NCBI GenBank assembly: GCA_030704615.1
Contig: CM060731.1
Location: 6,324,001 to 6,388,000, forward strand
DNA: 64,000 nucleotides
From: Takakia lepidozioides
Taxonomy: Eukaryota; Streptophyta; Takakiopsida; Takakiales; Takakiaceae
Reading direction: 5' to 3'
Shown here: one piece after another, positions 34,884-46,405 of the stretch
How the letters are laid out: every line of letters starts with the position of its first letter
Position numbering within the stretch: position 1 is the first letter of the stretch
The notes under the pieces: generated by a model
Told to the model about the DNA's origin: nothing
Seen by the model: the letters and a program-made list of their open reading frames with translations, nothing else
Databases searched by the model: none
Translations under genes and position numbers: made by a program

Positions 34884-36376
34884 TGCATGCTTAGCCCGGC
34901 TTAGCTAGCTTAGGAATCCGATTGCAAAAACTTGTATTGTACAAAAATTTGTCAGAAAGGAAATGGGTTCCAAATGTTGTGCGTCATATTTTGTTTGGAA
35001 TGGTGATGAATGGTGTGGTTGGCTAATGTGTAGAATGCATGCTAGCTTACAAAAATGGGAGAGGTAAATTGGGTTAATCGTGTGTTTGCGTAGTGCCAAA
35101 ATCAGGTGACTCCCATCCAAGGGGCAAGGAAACTTGCGCCTTCTTTAGGAGTTCACGTGCTAGTGCGCACCTGGCGCGTGCGCATACTATAACTGCGCTA
35201 CCGAGGGGGTTGCTTTGTAGTGCGGGCTAACGCGGAAGCTACGTGCTTCCGTTCATGTACTATAATCGTGTAGCCTCGGGACAAAGTCGTAGTGTGGCTT
35301 CGGCGTGTTCCCGTACCTCAGGCCAGCATTCCAAGGCGGACCCAATTGTAGTGATTGGGGCGCGCGGTTGGTTCAAGGTTATCTTCCTAGTCAAAGAGGG
35401 TTCGAGGTGAACCCTTGCTCAAGGTGATGCCAAAAGCAGCATCATGAGCGGTCGCAAGCAATGTTGTTGCAGTAAGGCGATTCGATCCTCGGGGAGGATC
35501 GTTCCTTGGCCTTGAAATAGGCCAAGAAGAGTGCACTGGGAGGAGTTTGAGAGGCTCCACCCTTGACCGAGACTTGGAGGAAGTCGGTCAAACTAGCTAG
35601 TGGAGAGTAGAGTCAAGTGTGGGGTTTGGTTCTTTGCCATGGGACGCCATGCTACGGAAACAAACTCCTTGATGTGGGACGCCACAACTTGGATGTTCGT
35701 TTCCACAAAATGGACAAGCCGATGAGGACATCGACTCCGTGTTGGTAGGGGTGTGTGTCACGGCCCTTTGCCTTGAGGGCAGGGGGTCGGGACACAAGAG
35801 GGGCTGCCCCTGTGGTGGGGGCAGTGGCAGCGATAGGTATGGGGGGCTGAAGCACCCTTGACTGCCCAAGGCACTCAAGGAGGCGGAGGCGCTCACTAGG
35901 TGGAGCCCCGCACACCGGGTTGCGGTGGGGGTGGCTCCACAAGGGGTGGTGGTAGCTTAGCGGGACTGAGTGGGGGTGACATAGGACTCACCCTGGGGCG
36001 GAGACCTCGTGGTGGGAGTCGTGGGGAGTCTTGGGACTCATCACGGTCCATAAGGGCCGTGGTGGGTGGGCCAAGACTCACCGCGACTCATCACCGGGAG
36101 TCGAGGGTGTTCGTGGTGGTTCGCCATACAATGACATGGTTGTTTGTGAAACCCCCGCGGACAGCTACAGAAGTATATATAGGGAGTAGTAACCCCGAGA
36201 ACGGTGCAAACCCATTGGTGACCAAAAACTAGTGAGTAAACGAGCGAGCCGGAAAGCGACCAAAGAGTGGGGAGCTGTTCTGGACTGCCAACTACCAAAG
36301 GGAATTCCGCTGGTTCCAAATCGTTGGAGGGTTCTTTGGGAGATCAAAGGGGGACCGTTATGCCCCGGTGAGCACA
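34884..36376 (+). mobile_element. Probable 3' LTR of the chromovirus
   Basis: It begins TGCATGCTTAGCCCGG just after the purine tract and contains a TATA box (GTATATATAGGGAG at about 36173) near its right end. It ends near GGTGAGCACA, where methyltransferase coding sequence of another element starts on the other strand. Length about 1.49 kb. Open frames inside are not supported. The exact right end is uncertain by a few bases because of a CACA run. Confidence 0.6.
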
Positions 36377-37115
36377 CACTGGCCATCATCCTGGTCCAAG
36401 AATCGCCCATCAGTGGCACATTCTCCAAGATGTATGCTGGAGATACAGCTTGATGAAGCTGCAAGTGGCGCAAAACCCGCACCATCTCCCAAAACAGACC
36501 CGACCTCGAGTCTCGCAATCCATTGTCATGCCCGGCTGATGAATGCCCTTGGCAGGGCCAACCTGCCACTACCAGATCAATGGAGCCAACCCGGTCTAAA
36601 TCTTGTGCCCTCAGCAACGAGATGTCTGCTGGCAAGGCCTGCTGATATCCACGAACTCCAGCCACCGGCAACAACTCAGGGTACTGTTGCACCAACTGAG
36701 CAACATGGCGTAGGGAGACGCGTCGTGCAGTCTCATCCCTCTCCACATACAAGTAACGCCGTACTCGTACACCTGCCTGTAGAACAACAGCCAATCCGGT
36801 GCTGATCCCGCCAAACAAGTCCATAAGGCAAATGCCTTCATCCAGACACTGCCACACGATCAGTGTGGTGTCCAATGGTGACAACTGAGGTGGTCCTGGT
36901 GCAATCCCCGCACTGTCCTCCTCTCCTGACGGTACCAAAGCCTCTACCCAGGCTTGTTGCACCCGTCGATCAGCAACCCTCTGCAAATCCTTGCTCGTGC
37001 CCCACAATGGAGTCTGAGCAACCATGGCAGGCAACTTCGCCATATCATACATGTCATCCGTTTCTCCTGGAGGTATGTCATCCTCTGAATGAACATTTCC
37101 CTTAAGCAACTCTCC
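36377..37115 (-). pseudogene. C5-cytosine DNA methyltransferase domain inside a retrotransposon polyprotein (truncated)
   Basis: The frame carries the ordered motifs of C5-methyltransferases. Motif I is MDLFGGISTGLAV (SAM binding, about 36.82 kb). Then come YLYVERDETARR and SIDLVVAGWPCQGHSS with the catalytic Cys (codon about 36552), and motif VI is YILENVPL (about 36.42 kb). The order I-IV-VI excludes a permuted DRM enzyme. The wording around motif I is closer to DNMT3-type enzymes than to plant MET1 or CMT. The domain ends abruptly at 36377, where the LTR of another element begins, so the target-recognition region and motifs IX-X are lost. It follows a gag-protease region in the same orientation, with one frameshift at about 37113. 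Capture of such enzymes by retrotransposons is known from charophyte algae and dinoflagellates. Confidence 0.88.
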
Positions 37116-38232
37116 AGGCCAAAGTCACTGCAACTGTGAATGCTGCTAGTGTCGGCATCTTGCCCCGCTGGGCAACCGCAACTCCTCCTATAAACGTCAC
37201 AGGGAGCTGCACACGCCGGCCCTCCCCTGACTGCCATTCAGGCCTATAGGAAGCTGACTCCTCCCAAAAATCCAGGGTGAAGCCCATAGGGTACAACATT
37301 GCCCCACCAACCATGACATCGTACGAGACCGCGTCTGTCACAATGGCCTTGGCTCGCATCACTGAGCCATCTGTAGGGTGATCCGGCCATAGTCTGATAG
37401 CCAACTCACGCCGTGTCATGCCCCAAGCCTGCTCCGATCCTCCCAGAGACGTCTGTATCTGGAAAGGACAAGGCTCCATATCCGCCTCCGTGAGGCCCAA
37501 GCCTGCAATAGCAGCTCTGCCCATCATCAATGGCTGAGCTCCCGAGTCCAACAAGACCTGCAGTGGCCGGTACCTCTTGCCTGCCGGTCCACTCAAACAG
37601 AAAATGTCATCCTAGTTGTCTAACATGACAACTCCAAGTGTAACCATGGCGCGCTCAATGGCTGGCCTAGCTGGCAGCTCTATCAACCTAGCAGCTGCAA
37701 CTTGCCATGGCGCCGTTGTGGCAGTCTTGACCCTCAAATCCGAGGATCCCTCGGGCACTACACCTCCCACTATCTCCGCAAAAGATGAAGTAACCTCCCC
37801 ACTCTCACAGAGTGTAGCTGCCAGCCTGAACACCTCAGCTGGTCTTACCCTCGACGTCGCAATCATGGCAGCCAAGAACAATGGAGCCTGGCACACCGAT
37901 GTGGTCGCTCCTAGCAGCACACTAGCTGTCGTAGCTCTGGCAACACTAGGTAGTGGTGCTACCCGTGTAACTCTCCCCAATGGCATAGTAACCTCCGCCT
38001 CGGTAACAGTCGGGCGAGAACTAGGTGCCATGGATGGCGTCGACATTGTCTCCGCCAATGTGAATGACTGAGGAAGCCTAGCCTGACGGCTTGCCTCCCC
38101 ACGCTGTGGATCCAACTCTACCTCTGCACCTTGTGGCTCAGGAACTCGTGCTGCTCCTCGAGTCACGGCTGCAGTAGACTCCACCTGCACTAGTGGTAGT
38201 GCTGCTCCGCACATGAATCCCATGCCTCCCAT
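37116..38232 (-). pseudogene. Retroelement linker and aspartic protease region
   Basis: A Thr/Ala-rich linker (38232-37612) leads through an in-frame TAG at 37612-37614 into a retropepsin-like domain at 37.6-37.1 kb. The active-site text is LQVLLDSGAQPLMMG, followed by the hydrophobic pattern of these proteases (YDVMVGGAMLYPMG). Retropepsins cut the polyprotein. The same frame runs on to the frameshift before the methyltransferase, so protease and methyltransferase were once parts of one polyprotein. Confidence 0.75.
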
Positions 38233-38235
38233 ATC

Positions 38236-39765
38236 TCATCCCTCAGGAGCAGGAGGTGGACCATCCGGCCTTGGAGCCGGTACCACCTGAGCTGTAGCCA
38301 TGGCAGCGAGCCTCTGCTTTAGATGCTGAAGCCGGTTGGCCATGCCTTGGTCAACACCCTGACCTCCGCGTCCTTGGCCATGTTGAGCTTGCCCTTGGCC
38401 TGCACCCCGTGCCTGGCCACCTCGTCCTTTTTGGGCTGCTCCCCCTCGCCCCCAGCCACCATTGTTCCCTTGGAACTGGCCTGGGCGCAACTCGGGATAC
38501 AAACCATAACACTGGGCCTCTCCATGTCCGTGCTTGCCACAATGCCCACACTGTGCAGGCTGTGCATGCCGGCCCTTTGCCTCCCTCTGGGCAATCCTTC
38601 TTGACATGGGGTCCTCCACATGTCCAGCACACCACATCCGCCCGTTGTTGGCTAGCAAATGAAGAGAGAGACCCCTGCATCTGAGGTCCTCTCTGCCCTT
38701 CCCTGAGCTTCACTTGAGCCCCCTTGTTGCCTTGAGCACATTGAGGTAGCCACTACCCCGTGGTGTCTCCTTAGCAAATCCCACCATGACCACTGGTTCC
38801 TCCTCCATGTTGAGCTCTATCCGCTCTGCCAGCAAAAACACATTTGCTAAGGTGGGTTGGGCCGCTTGTAAGAGAGTTGCATCCCGCACCCTTCTCCTCA
38901 GCTCCTTGTCCAATATCCCATACCAGAATTGGACTGCCTGAGCTTCCGTAACCCTTTGGGTTATATTTATCAAGCGCCTCACGTGAGTGAAAGCCTCCCT
39001 CAAGCTCTCGGTCGGCTTCCATTGGAACTCTTGCAAGCTCCGCAACTTCTCTGTCCTCACCCCTTGGTAGTTCCCTCTCAACTCTTCGAAGAACTCCACA
39101 ACATGATTGAAGGTAGGCACGGGTACTGGTGCTGGTGCGGTAGTGGCTTGGGTGGACGTCATAGCTACGTTACCACCAGTCCTACTAGTCCCACTGCTGC
39201 TTGCTGAAGCTGCAGGTGCAGCGGCAGGTGTAGCCACTGCCCTCGTGACTCTAGTGCCCCTAGTGATGGAGACATAGTCGGGTGACCAGTACATCCTCCA
39301 CTCCTCGATCTCAACCTCATGCCCCCACCTGAACTCATGGTAATCATCCATAGGCGGCCCCTCAAGGTGCTGAAACAGCCCCTTCCATGCCATGAAAGGC
39401 GTAAATAGTTGTGGATTGCGCATTTGCTGCAAATCACACCAACTATCAAACTCTTGGATAAAATTATCAAACTCTTAGATAAAATCATCCAACTCGATGG
39501 TGCCCACCGCCCCAGAGTACCTTCGTGGCCCCTTGGTAGCTCCATACATCTCCTCTATTGTGTCCCACAACAATGGCAAGGAAACAACTTGCACCGCCGG
39601 TATGAGTCCTCCTGATTCACAATCCGAATCAGAACCTTCCGTAGAAGACACAGGAGCTGAAGGTGGCCTAAATTGCACACCTCGTCTCGTGTACCCACTA
39701 GTATCGCTAGTGCTCGAACCGACACTGTCCCCAGCAACTAGTGGCACCTCCGTGTTCATACTCAA
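38236..39765 (-). pseudogene. Retroelement gag of the methyltransferase-bearing element
   Basis: The frame starts near 39765 (MSMNTEVPLVAGDSVGS). A Retrotrans_gag domain follows with FFEELRGNYQGVRTEKLRSL, WKPTESLREAFTHVRRLI and VQFWYGILDKELRRRV at about 38.87-39.12 kb. Two zinc knuckles come next: CWTCGGPHVKKDC at about 38.62 kb and CGHCGKHGHGEAQC at about 38.53 kb. A Gly/Gln-rich basic tail follows. Damage: TAA at 39475-39477, frameshifts at about 38.72 and 38.60 kb, and TGA at 38236-38238. The reading order gag, knuckles, linker, protease, methyltransferase is continuous on one strand. Confidence 0.82.
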
Positions 39766-40380
39766 CCGGTCATGAACATGTCCCTAACCCCCTCTCCACA
39801 AGGTAACCGGGTAGGGAACCTGTTGCGGCTTATGGTTTGGAATACTAAGTTCCTAACATAGCCTACACCTGTACCTGCATCCACCGCAAACACAGGAGAA
39901 ACAATGATGGTCTGGTTGGTCATCACCCCAGCCTCACCATCGACAGCATGCTCTAGGACTGGCCGGTGATCAAATCCGGACCAATCACCTATAAAAACAA
40001 GCGCCCACACAAAACTAGCATGGCGTACAGTCAAACATGCAGATATGGAGGGGATCCAAACACAAGAAATCAGAACGACAACTCCCCCACACCAATAACA
40101 ACTCCACGGTGTTGCTCCTGCAAGGACACCCCAGCCCAAACCCGGACTGACTCTTGCCTCCACCTACGGAAAGGTCTTGGCCTAATGAGAGGGTGGAAAC
40201 TACGAGGAAGAGAAGCTAAAGCAATGCCTAACCCCAGCATGCCCTCATCCCAACACTCTTCCTCTCCTCTCTTCCCTCACTTGCATGACCATGGGAATAT
40301 CATGAAGATACTCCTCAAACCGCCCTCCACGAGCTTCAAAATTTGGCCTTCAAGACCACATGCCAGTCCTTAAGTAGTCC
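39766..40380. other. Leader side of the methyltransferase retroelement
   Basis: No supported gene. By position this should hold the 5' untranslated leader and LTR of the element read leftwards from 39765. I could not recognise LTR ends or a primer-binding site. Confidence 0.35.
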
Positions 40381-40384
40381 ACCA

Positions 40385-41105
40385 GTGCCTCCACGAGTCA
40401 GCAGAGGCCATCCACAGGTCAACACGGGCCACCACAGACCAGCACAGGCCCACACAGCTCACTGGTCACAGCCGTCACAGCCCCACACAGGCCACAGGGC
40501 ATAGCCCACCACAGCCTGTCACAGGCCATCACAGCCCCACAGGCCACAGGGCACAGCCCGCCACAGCCCATCACAGCCCATCACAACACGTCACAGCCCC
40601 ACAGGCCACAGGGCACAGCCTGTCACATCCCGTCACATCCCCTCATAGCCCGTCACAGCCCCACAGGCCACAGGGCATAGCCTGTCACAGCCCGCCACAG
40701 CCCATCACAGCTCGCCACAGCCTGTCACAGCCCCACAGGCCACAGGGCATAGCCTGTCACAGCTCGTCACAGCCCCATAGGCCATTGGGCACATCCTGTC
40801 ACAGCCCCTCACAGCCCCACAGGCCACATGGCACAGCCTGTCACAGCCCTACACAGGTCACAGGGGTCACAGCCCCAAAGGCCACAGCCCCTCATAGGCC
40901 ACATGGCACAGCTTGTCACAGCCCGCCACAGCCTGTCACAACCCCTCATAGCCCGTCACAGCCCCACAGGCCATAGGGCACAGCCCCTCACAGCCCCTCA
41001 CAGCCCCACAGGCCATTGGGCACAGCCTGTCACAGCCCGTTACAGCTCGCCACAACCTGTCACAGCCCCTCATAGCCCGTCACAGCCCCACAGGCCACTC
41101 ATGAC
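40385..41105. repeat. CACAGCC-type minisatellite, composite units
   Basis: About 720 bases built from CACAGCCCGTCACAGCCCC, CAGGCCACAGGGCACAGCC and TGTCACAGCC words with a higher-order period of roughly 55-60 bases. Open frames across it are artefacts. The basic CACAGCC word is shared with the LTR minisatellites at 30.6 and 60.8 kb. Confidence 0.85.
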
Positions 41106-41499
41106 AGTTTAGCCATTTCTCCAAGGGGTTTAGCCACTCCAAGCTAGGGTTTGTGTCTCTTGGACTCTAGGCTTCTTTGCACCGAGCATGGCGGCTGTGA
41201 AGAAATCAGCAAGGTATTCTTGCTCTTTTGGCTCCCACACACCACCAATAGTAGCCCTAAGCCATGAGGAAGATGGTTGCTACAAACCAAGCATTCTTTC
41301 TCACTTAGACTCCCCAAACACGCCACTAAACTCAATGGCAAACAACCAAGCCTTGCTGGTTTCCAGCCCTTGTGAGCACTCATTCAAGCGTTTCCTTTGG
41401 CCATAGCATCTGTCTTAGAGCCTATTCCAGCCCCCTACACCTGCCACTTCAAGAGCCATGCTCTATCTAGGCTTGAGGTTGAAACCCCAACTCAGAACA

Positions 41500-41850
41500 C
41501 GCTTTACAAGTGTTGGACTGTCACATAAGAGCAGATCAGCCCCTTATCTTCTCTTCTAGTTCTCTAAAGCTTGAAAACAAAGCCCAATGGACTGAAGGCA
41601 TGCTCCACACATGCCCCACTCTCACCACTAGAGAATCAGCCCCTTGCACCCATCAACCTGAAAATACACGCTTCAGCGGGCTGGAAGCATGCTCCACACA
41701 TGCCCTACAGGGAAACCAGCCCCTTTCTTCCTTTCTTGCTTGCCCTCCAAGCTTGAAGATGGAAGCTTCAATGAGCTGAATACATGCTCCACACATGCAA
41801 CCTCTTCACACAAGAGGTATCAGCCCCCTATCTTGGCTCTTTAGTTCCTT
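41500..41850. repeat. Three tandem repeats of about 90-95 bp
   Basis: The phrase TGCTCCACACATGC recurs at about 41601, 41690 and 41785, each preceded by an AAGC/GAAGGCA-like word and followed about 30-40 bases later by ATCAGCCCC or ACCAGCCCC. Flanking DNA from 41110 to 42780 holds no gene I can support. Confidence 0.6.
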
Positions 41851-42789
41851 GATGCTCTCTAAGACAAGACTAAGCACTCCACAGCCCTTGCCAAGCTCCT
41901 AAAACCCTAAGGCTTACATTTCCAGCCACAAGACACTCCTCTTGTGGTGCAAGAGCTCTTCTTCCAAGCTCTGAAACCCTAGGTGCACATTCCATGGCCT
42001 TGCCGCACCTCTTAGCTCCTGTTCTAGCCTTGCTCTTGCCATGACAAGAGCCCTCTCAATGCTGAAGCTCGAGTTGAAACCCAATCTCAACATACTCCAC
42101 AAAGTGCACTGATTTGCCCCAAGCCAAATCAGCCCTTTCGCTTGGTCTTGCAATCATTCACACAATGAAAGCTCGCATTGCCAAGTCCAATTCTCAGCTT
42201 TGCCACCAAAGCCACTATAACCTGCTTTTGACTGGTTCTCTTCCCAATCGTGCTTGCTCATGCATGTACACAATTTGAAACCATCAAGGTGCTCTGGAAT
42301 TACCTACAGCATGGTGCTTTCATCTCTGAAGCTGAAGATCGAATGCCAAGGTCTACCACCTCGTAACCCACATCGCCTCCGCTTCTAACAACCAAGAGCT
42401 CCACGGTGCTCCTTGCATAATAACCTGGTTTCTCTCATTCTCAAGCAAAAACCACAAGTGCTACAACTAACTCGTATCTGGCACTCACAGAGACGAGCTG
42501 ATCTTTCTCGAGTGATAAAGAAGAAGAATACAAGCACAAGCTCATGCGAGCTCATAAAGCTGAAGCATAAACTCATGCATATATAACCTCATCACTCAAA
42601 TACAAGTCAAGTCAAGTGCACCCCACGCCATGGGGAATCCACACTACGGCGCCATAACTAGGCGCGGTGAGGTTCAACTCGAGAAAGATGAGCCTCCCGC
42701 GCTTGCCGTGAAGATAACCACTCCAGGGCCTAAATCTGCCTTGACCCCTGGATTGACACTTGGGCCAATCCCAAATGTCAATATGTAAA

Positions 42790-44315
42790 AGCTAGCTATT
42801 TCCTAGCTAATTTCACACTAGTGGTAAAATAACTTGACAAGTGCTTCGACAAATTTTCATCAATGTATTCACGTAATGCAGCCAACTCCGTCTGGGATAA
42901 GTTATAGATTGGGCCGAATGGTGGTTGGGCTTTTTCTTGTAACTCAATTGCACAGTCATAAGGTCGATGTTCTGACAATATGTCTGCATTTTTCTTCTCG
43001 AAGACATCTTTGAAATCTTGATATTGAGCGGGTAATGTTGAAGTACCTTTGTCTGTTGTGGTCTTGATCGGAGTCGCATAAAGTGCAAATGTCGCCTCCT
43101 TTTTTGTAGCTTTCATGAAAGCTCTAGCTCCAAGGAATATGGGTTGAATACTTTTGATATTTCTACATTTTTGTCTTGCAAAATTTTTTCGCGATCGTCA
43201 GTCGATGTCGGGATTGTGAAGTACGAACCAGGGAAGTCCAAGGATCACAGGATTCGTTGGAGACTGGATGACATTGAAAACAATATGTAATGCTTGATCT
43301 TTAAGCTTCACTTCAAGTGGTCGAGTTTCATGGTCCACATTTCTTGATGATAATGGTCGTCTATCGATGACTTCAACAGGGGCCGAGAGTTTCTTCTTTA
43401 CGAGCGTTAAATTGTTTTGCTTCGCAAAGTTTTTGTCCATAAAACAAGCTGAAGCTCATGAGTCCAAAAGTGCTTCTACAGTGATATCTCGATTTTGCAC
43501 TCTGATTTTTACCGGAACTGTGAAGCAAGGTGCAGGATCTGGAGGTAGAAAGAGACATTTTTTCGATAAGGAATTTGTGGTGTCCAGCCGCATGATCCCT
43601 ACTGTGACTGGACATCTTCGTTTTCCGACCTCCTCGTATTGAACACTTGAGTTGTGCCCCGAGCTTTGAATCTTCTCTTGTTGGGGCAGTTTAATGCTAT
43701 GTGATCTTCTTCTATGCAATAGAGGCATAATCCATTCGAGCGCAGTCTTTGTTTTTCTTGTGGCGTCAATGGCTTGAATCAGACAGCATCAATCTGCATA
43801 GAAGCACTACTGGATGTCTGATGAATCGTTGTATTTGGTGTCATAGTAACAATGACATGATGCGTCGTAGACCATCCAGATCGCTTCTCTTGACGTCTTT
43901 CGAACAAACGATTATCGCATGCAATGACTTGGGTGATGAATTCACTCAGTGTGCTCACGTTTGGCATTGTCAGCAATAAATCTTTTACATCATCTTTTAG
44001 TCTACATCGAAACTGACTAATGAGGCTCTTCTCATTCCAGTCGAGGTCGCACGTAAGTTGTCGAAATTCGGCAGCATAAACGGAAGCAGGACGTGCTCCT
44101 TGTCGAAGATTTTGCATCTTTGTTTCTGCAACTCTCTCTCTATCATTTTCTCCAAACGTTGCAGTGAACTCGGACATGAACGCTTCAAAATTGTATGGGT
44201 CAAAGCATGCTACGGTCCACCCAAAATGGACGTCCCAAGCTCTCTGCGAATGCAGTGCCACATAGAAGGACTGACATGGATGTTGGATATAAGTGCATTT
44301 TGAAAGTTTAGACAT
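42790..44315 (-). pseudogene. Ty3/gypsy gag-protease-RT fragment
   Basis: Leftward reading: gag at 44.3-43.8 kb (FDPYNFEAFMSEFTATFG, ASVYAAEFRQLTCDLDW, LISQFRCRLKDDVKDLLL); a zinc knuckle LCLYCIEEDHIALNC at about 43.74 kb; a retropepsin-like region at 43.5-43.2 kb (VEALLDS, with a stop where Gly is expected, then VILGLPWFVLHNPDID); and the start of reverse transcriptase at 43.1-42.8 kb (LPAQYQDFKDVFEKKNADIL, FGPIYNLSQTELAALREYI). The rest of RT, RNase H and integrase are missing after 42.79 kb. Stops and frameshifts separate the blocks. This is a different lineage from the methyltransferase element. Confidence 0.82.
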
Positions 44316-44319
44316 GAAT

Positions 44320-45895
44320 CATTGATCTTTATTCTGTGCTGAAAACAACGGTGGTTTTCTTTTTGGAATCCATGGAGATTTGAGCATTGAATGAAGTCCA
44401 AACGTAAAAGTATGTATGATGTCCAAAGTAAGGTTGTGGACTATATGGAATCAATTGGAGTGGTGGAAAACTTCAATTCATATAGGGATTTTAATGTCCA
44501 GTAGGAAGGTCACCGTTATACGTGGAAACCACAATGTAGCCCTAAGAATTAGTTTATGAGATATGTGAGAAATTTTCAAAATCTATCATTTTATCTTGGA
44601 ACATCCTAATTCATTAGACCTTCTTCCATTCATTTTCATGCTATGGTCCTTTCATAAGAAGTGTAGCTTTCAAGACTCCCTAAGGCACTTTACAATGATA
44701 TGGAGGTTTTTATGAAGGAATGAACTGCTTGATGATTTTTCATGAAGAGAGTTACATTGGTGTATATTTTGGAAAATCTAGAAAATAATGTAACATTCAC
44801 ATAAGGGCAAAGGGGTTGCAGGAGACACTAAAGGTTGCTACGTATGCCATTTTGGTGAAAAAAAACTAAGTCGTTCGAGCTGCCTACCGTGAGATATGGA
44901 CTGCGCGGCTGCGTCCGCCATGGATGCTGCATGAAAAGCTTCAAGACAACAGTCTCGCGCATAGAGTGTGCAAGACGGCGGGTCACCCGTCACCGGGTGG
45001 TCTGTCAACGTAGATTTTCAAAATGTCTGCGCGTTTGCAAGTGTGGCCCATACACCTTTGCCCTAATGGCCTAACGTTCTATTCGTGCTATCGATCTTCT
45101 TTCTCATATTTTTGAGTGTGCAGAGATAGCCATGCATGATATGCTTTCAGTTCTTATGTAATGCACTAGAGCGCACAACAGCCTGGAACACGTTGGATAC
45201 GGGGTGCGACACGGGCAGTATTGGCGTGCAACCTCGCCATTGACGTATCTTCGTGCAACCTGGCCATTTCCTCCAGCATTCGGGTGTTTGGTTTTGCTCT
45301 TGTCGTACTCACTACGCACGCACATTCATTTGTCTATGTTGCTCACCTGAGTTCCAAGAAAGTGCCATGTGTAGTATTTATGTGATACATGTGTGAGTTT
45401 TGGAGGTTGCAATCTTTGTATAGTGATAACTAGCTGTAAGTGGTATTGTGTTTGCGTTTGTGAGGGTCACAATCTGAACCATATCAGCCCCATCTACTAG
45501 CTCAAGTCTTGGGTACGCAAGCTGCTTGTAGGTCGCGTGCACTTCAATCGCAGCTACTTATAGCCTGCGCATTACCTCCATCTAGAATAATGTTAATCTT
45601 CCCTCAAGTTGAGCATGAGTAAGAGGATGTACTACGCGTTAGTTTGGATAGGTTCTCTATCCAGGGCTCCCGCCACCATAGCAATCTCATGCCTTATCGT
45701 GCTCATCCTGTTTTTGAGTGGGAACCCCTACCGCATATTGCATTGACTGCCCTATAGCAGGAGACTTGATTATATACAGGGTCCCTCTCAAGGTGCATCC
45801 TTGGGGGTTCAAAATGAATTTGTATTGTGATGATATGCGATTTTCCTGCTGATGATATGCGTTCTTTGCTGCTGCTGCGTTTGGTGGAATTTTAC
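44320..45895. other. Stretch without a recognisable gene
   Basis: Sequence upstream of the minus-strand gag fragment and of the helicase exon. Only short open frames occur and none resembles a known family. Confidence 0.5.
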
Positions 45896-45898
45896 CAG

Positions 45899-46167
45899 GT
45901 ATTCAGCTGAGGTGAGGCCAGGGCGCTTTGGGATAATAATTACACTGTACAAGCAGCAGCTATTACTGCTTCAGAATCGCTTTATTCGTGCACTAGGTTC
46001 TGGTGCAGCATGTGACATTGAGTTCAATACTGTGGATGGGTTTCAAGGACGTGAAGTCGACATTCTGATTTTGTCCACAGTTGGACGACAAGGGCGAGAG
46101 AATAATAGGAATGGTGAAGTAAATCGTGGAAGCATTGGGTTTGTGGCTGATTACATAACAAGTAAAG
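45899..46167 (+). pseudogene. Isolated exon of a SEN1-like superfamily 1 RNA/DNA helicase
   Basis: The frame between an acceptor-like TTTTACCAG (ending 45898) and a donor-like AAAG|GTGGGG (46167/46168) reads GIIITLYKQQLLLLQNRF and CDIEFNTVDGFQGREVDILI, then STV and IGFVAD. These are motifs of the C-terminal AAA_12 half of plant SEN1-like helicases; TVDGFQGRE is helicase motif V. The next expected text (RRMNVALTRA) and all other exons are absent from the window. It is therefore a stranded or captured exon next to the transposase gene, on the same strand. Confidence 0.75.
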
Positions 46168-46405
46168 GTGGGGGCTCTCCCATTTGTTGTCATATTCATT
46201 GCAGATTTTCCTACTTGGTGTAAATTGGTGCAACAGAACCGAGAGTGTTGATATTCTTCTCACATTTGCTTTGGGTTGTTTTGCAGGCCATGTTTTCATA
46301 CAACTGAATTGGACTGGGACAACCATTGGGAGAGAGAGTACACTTAAGCAAACTGTTGTCTGGTTTCCGATCTCTATATTGTGCTAACAGTTGTATCAGT
46401 TTTCA

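Noticed and set aside
36232-36805. Plus-strand frames over the methyltransferase region
   Set aside because: They are antisense to the conserved methyltransferase motifs or lie inside the LTR, and have no recognisable content.
30550-41105. Regular repeats that might suggest a CRISPR array
   Set aside because: Units are short, contiguous and variable with no unique spacers, and the genome is a plant nuclear one.
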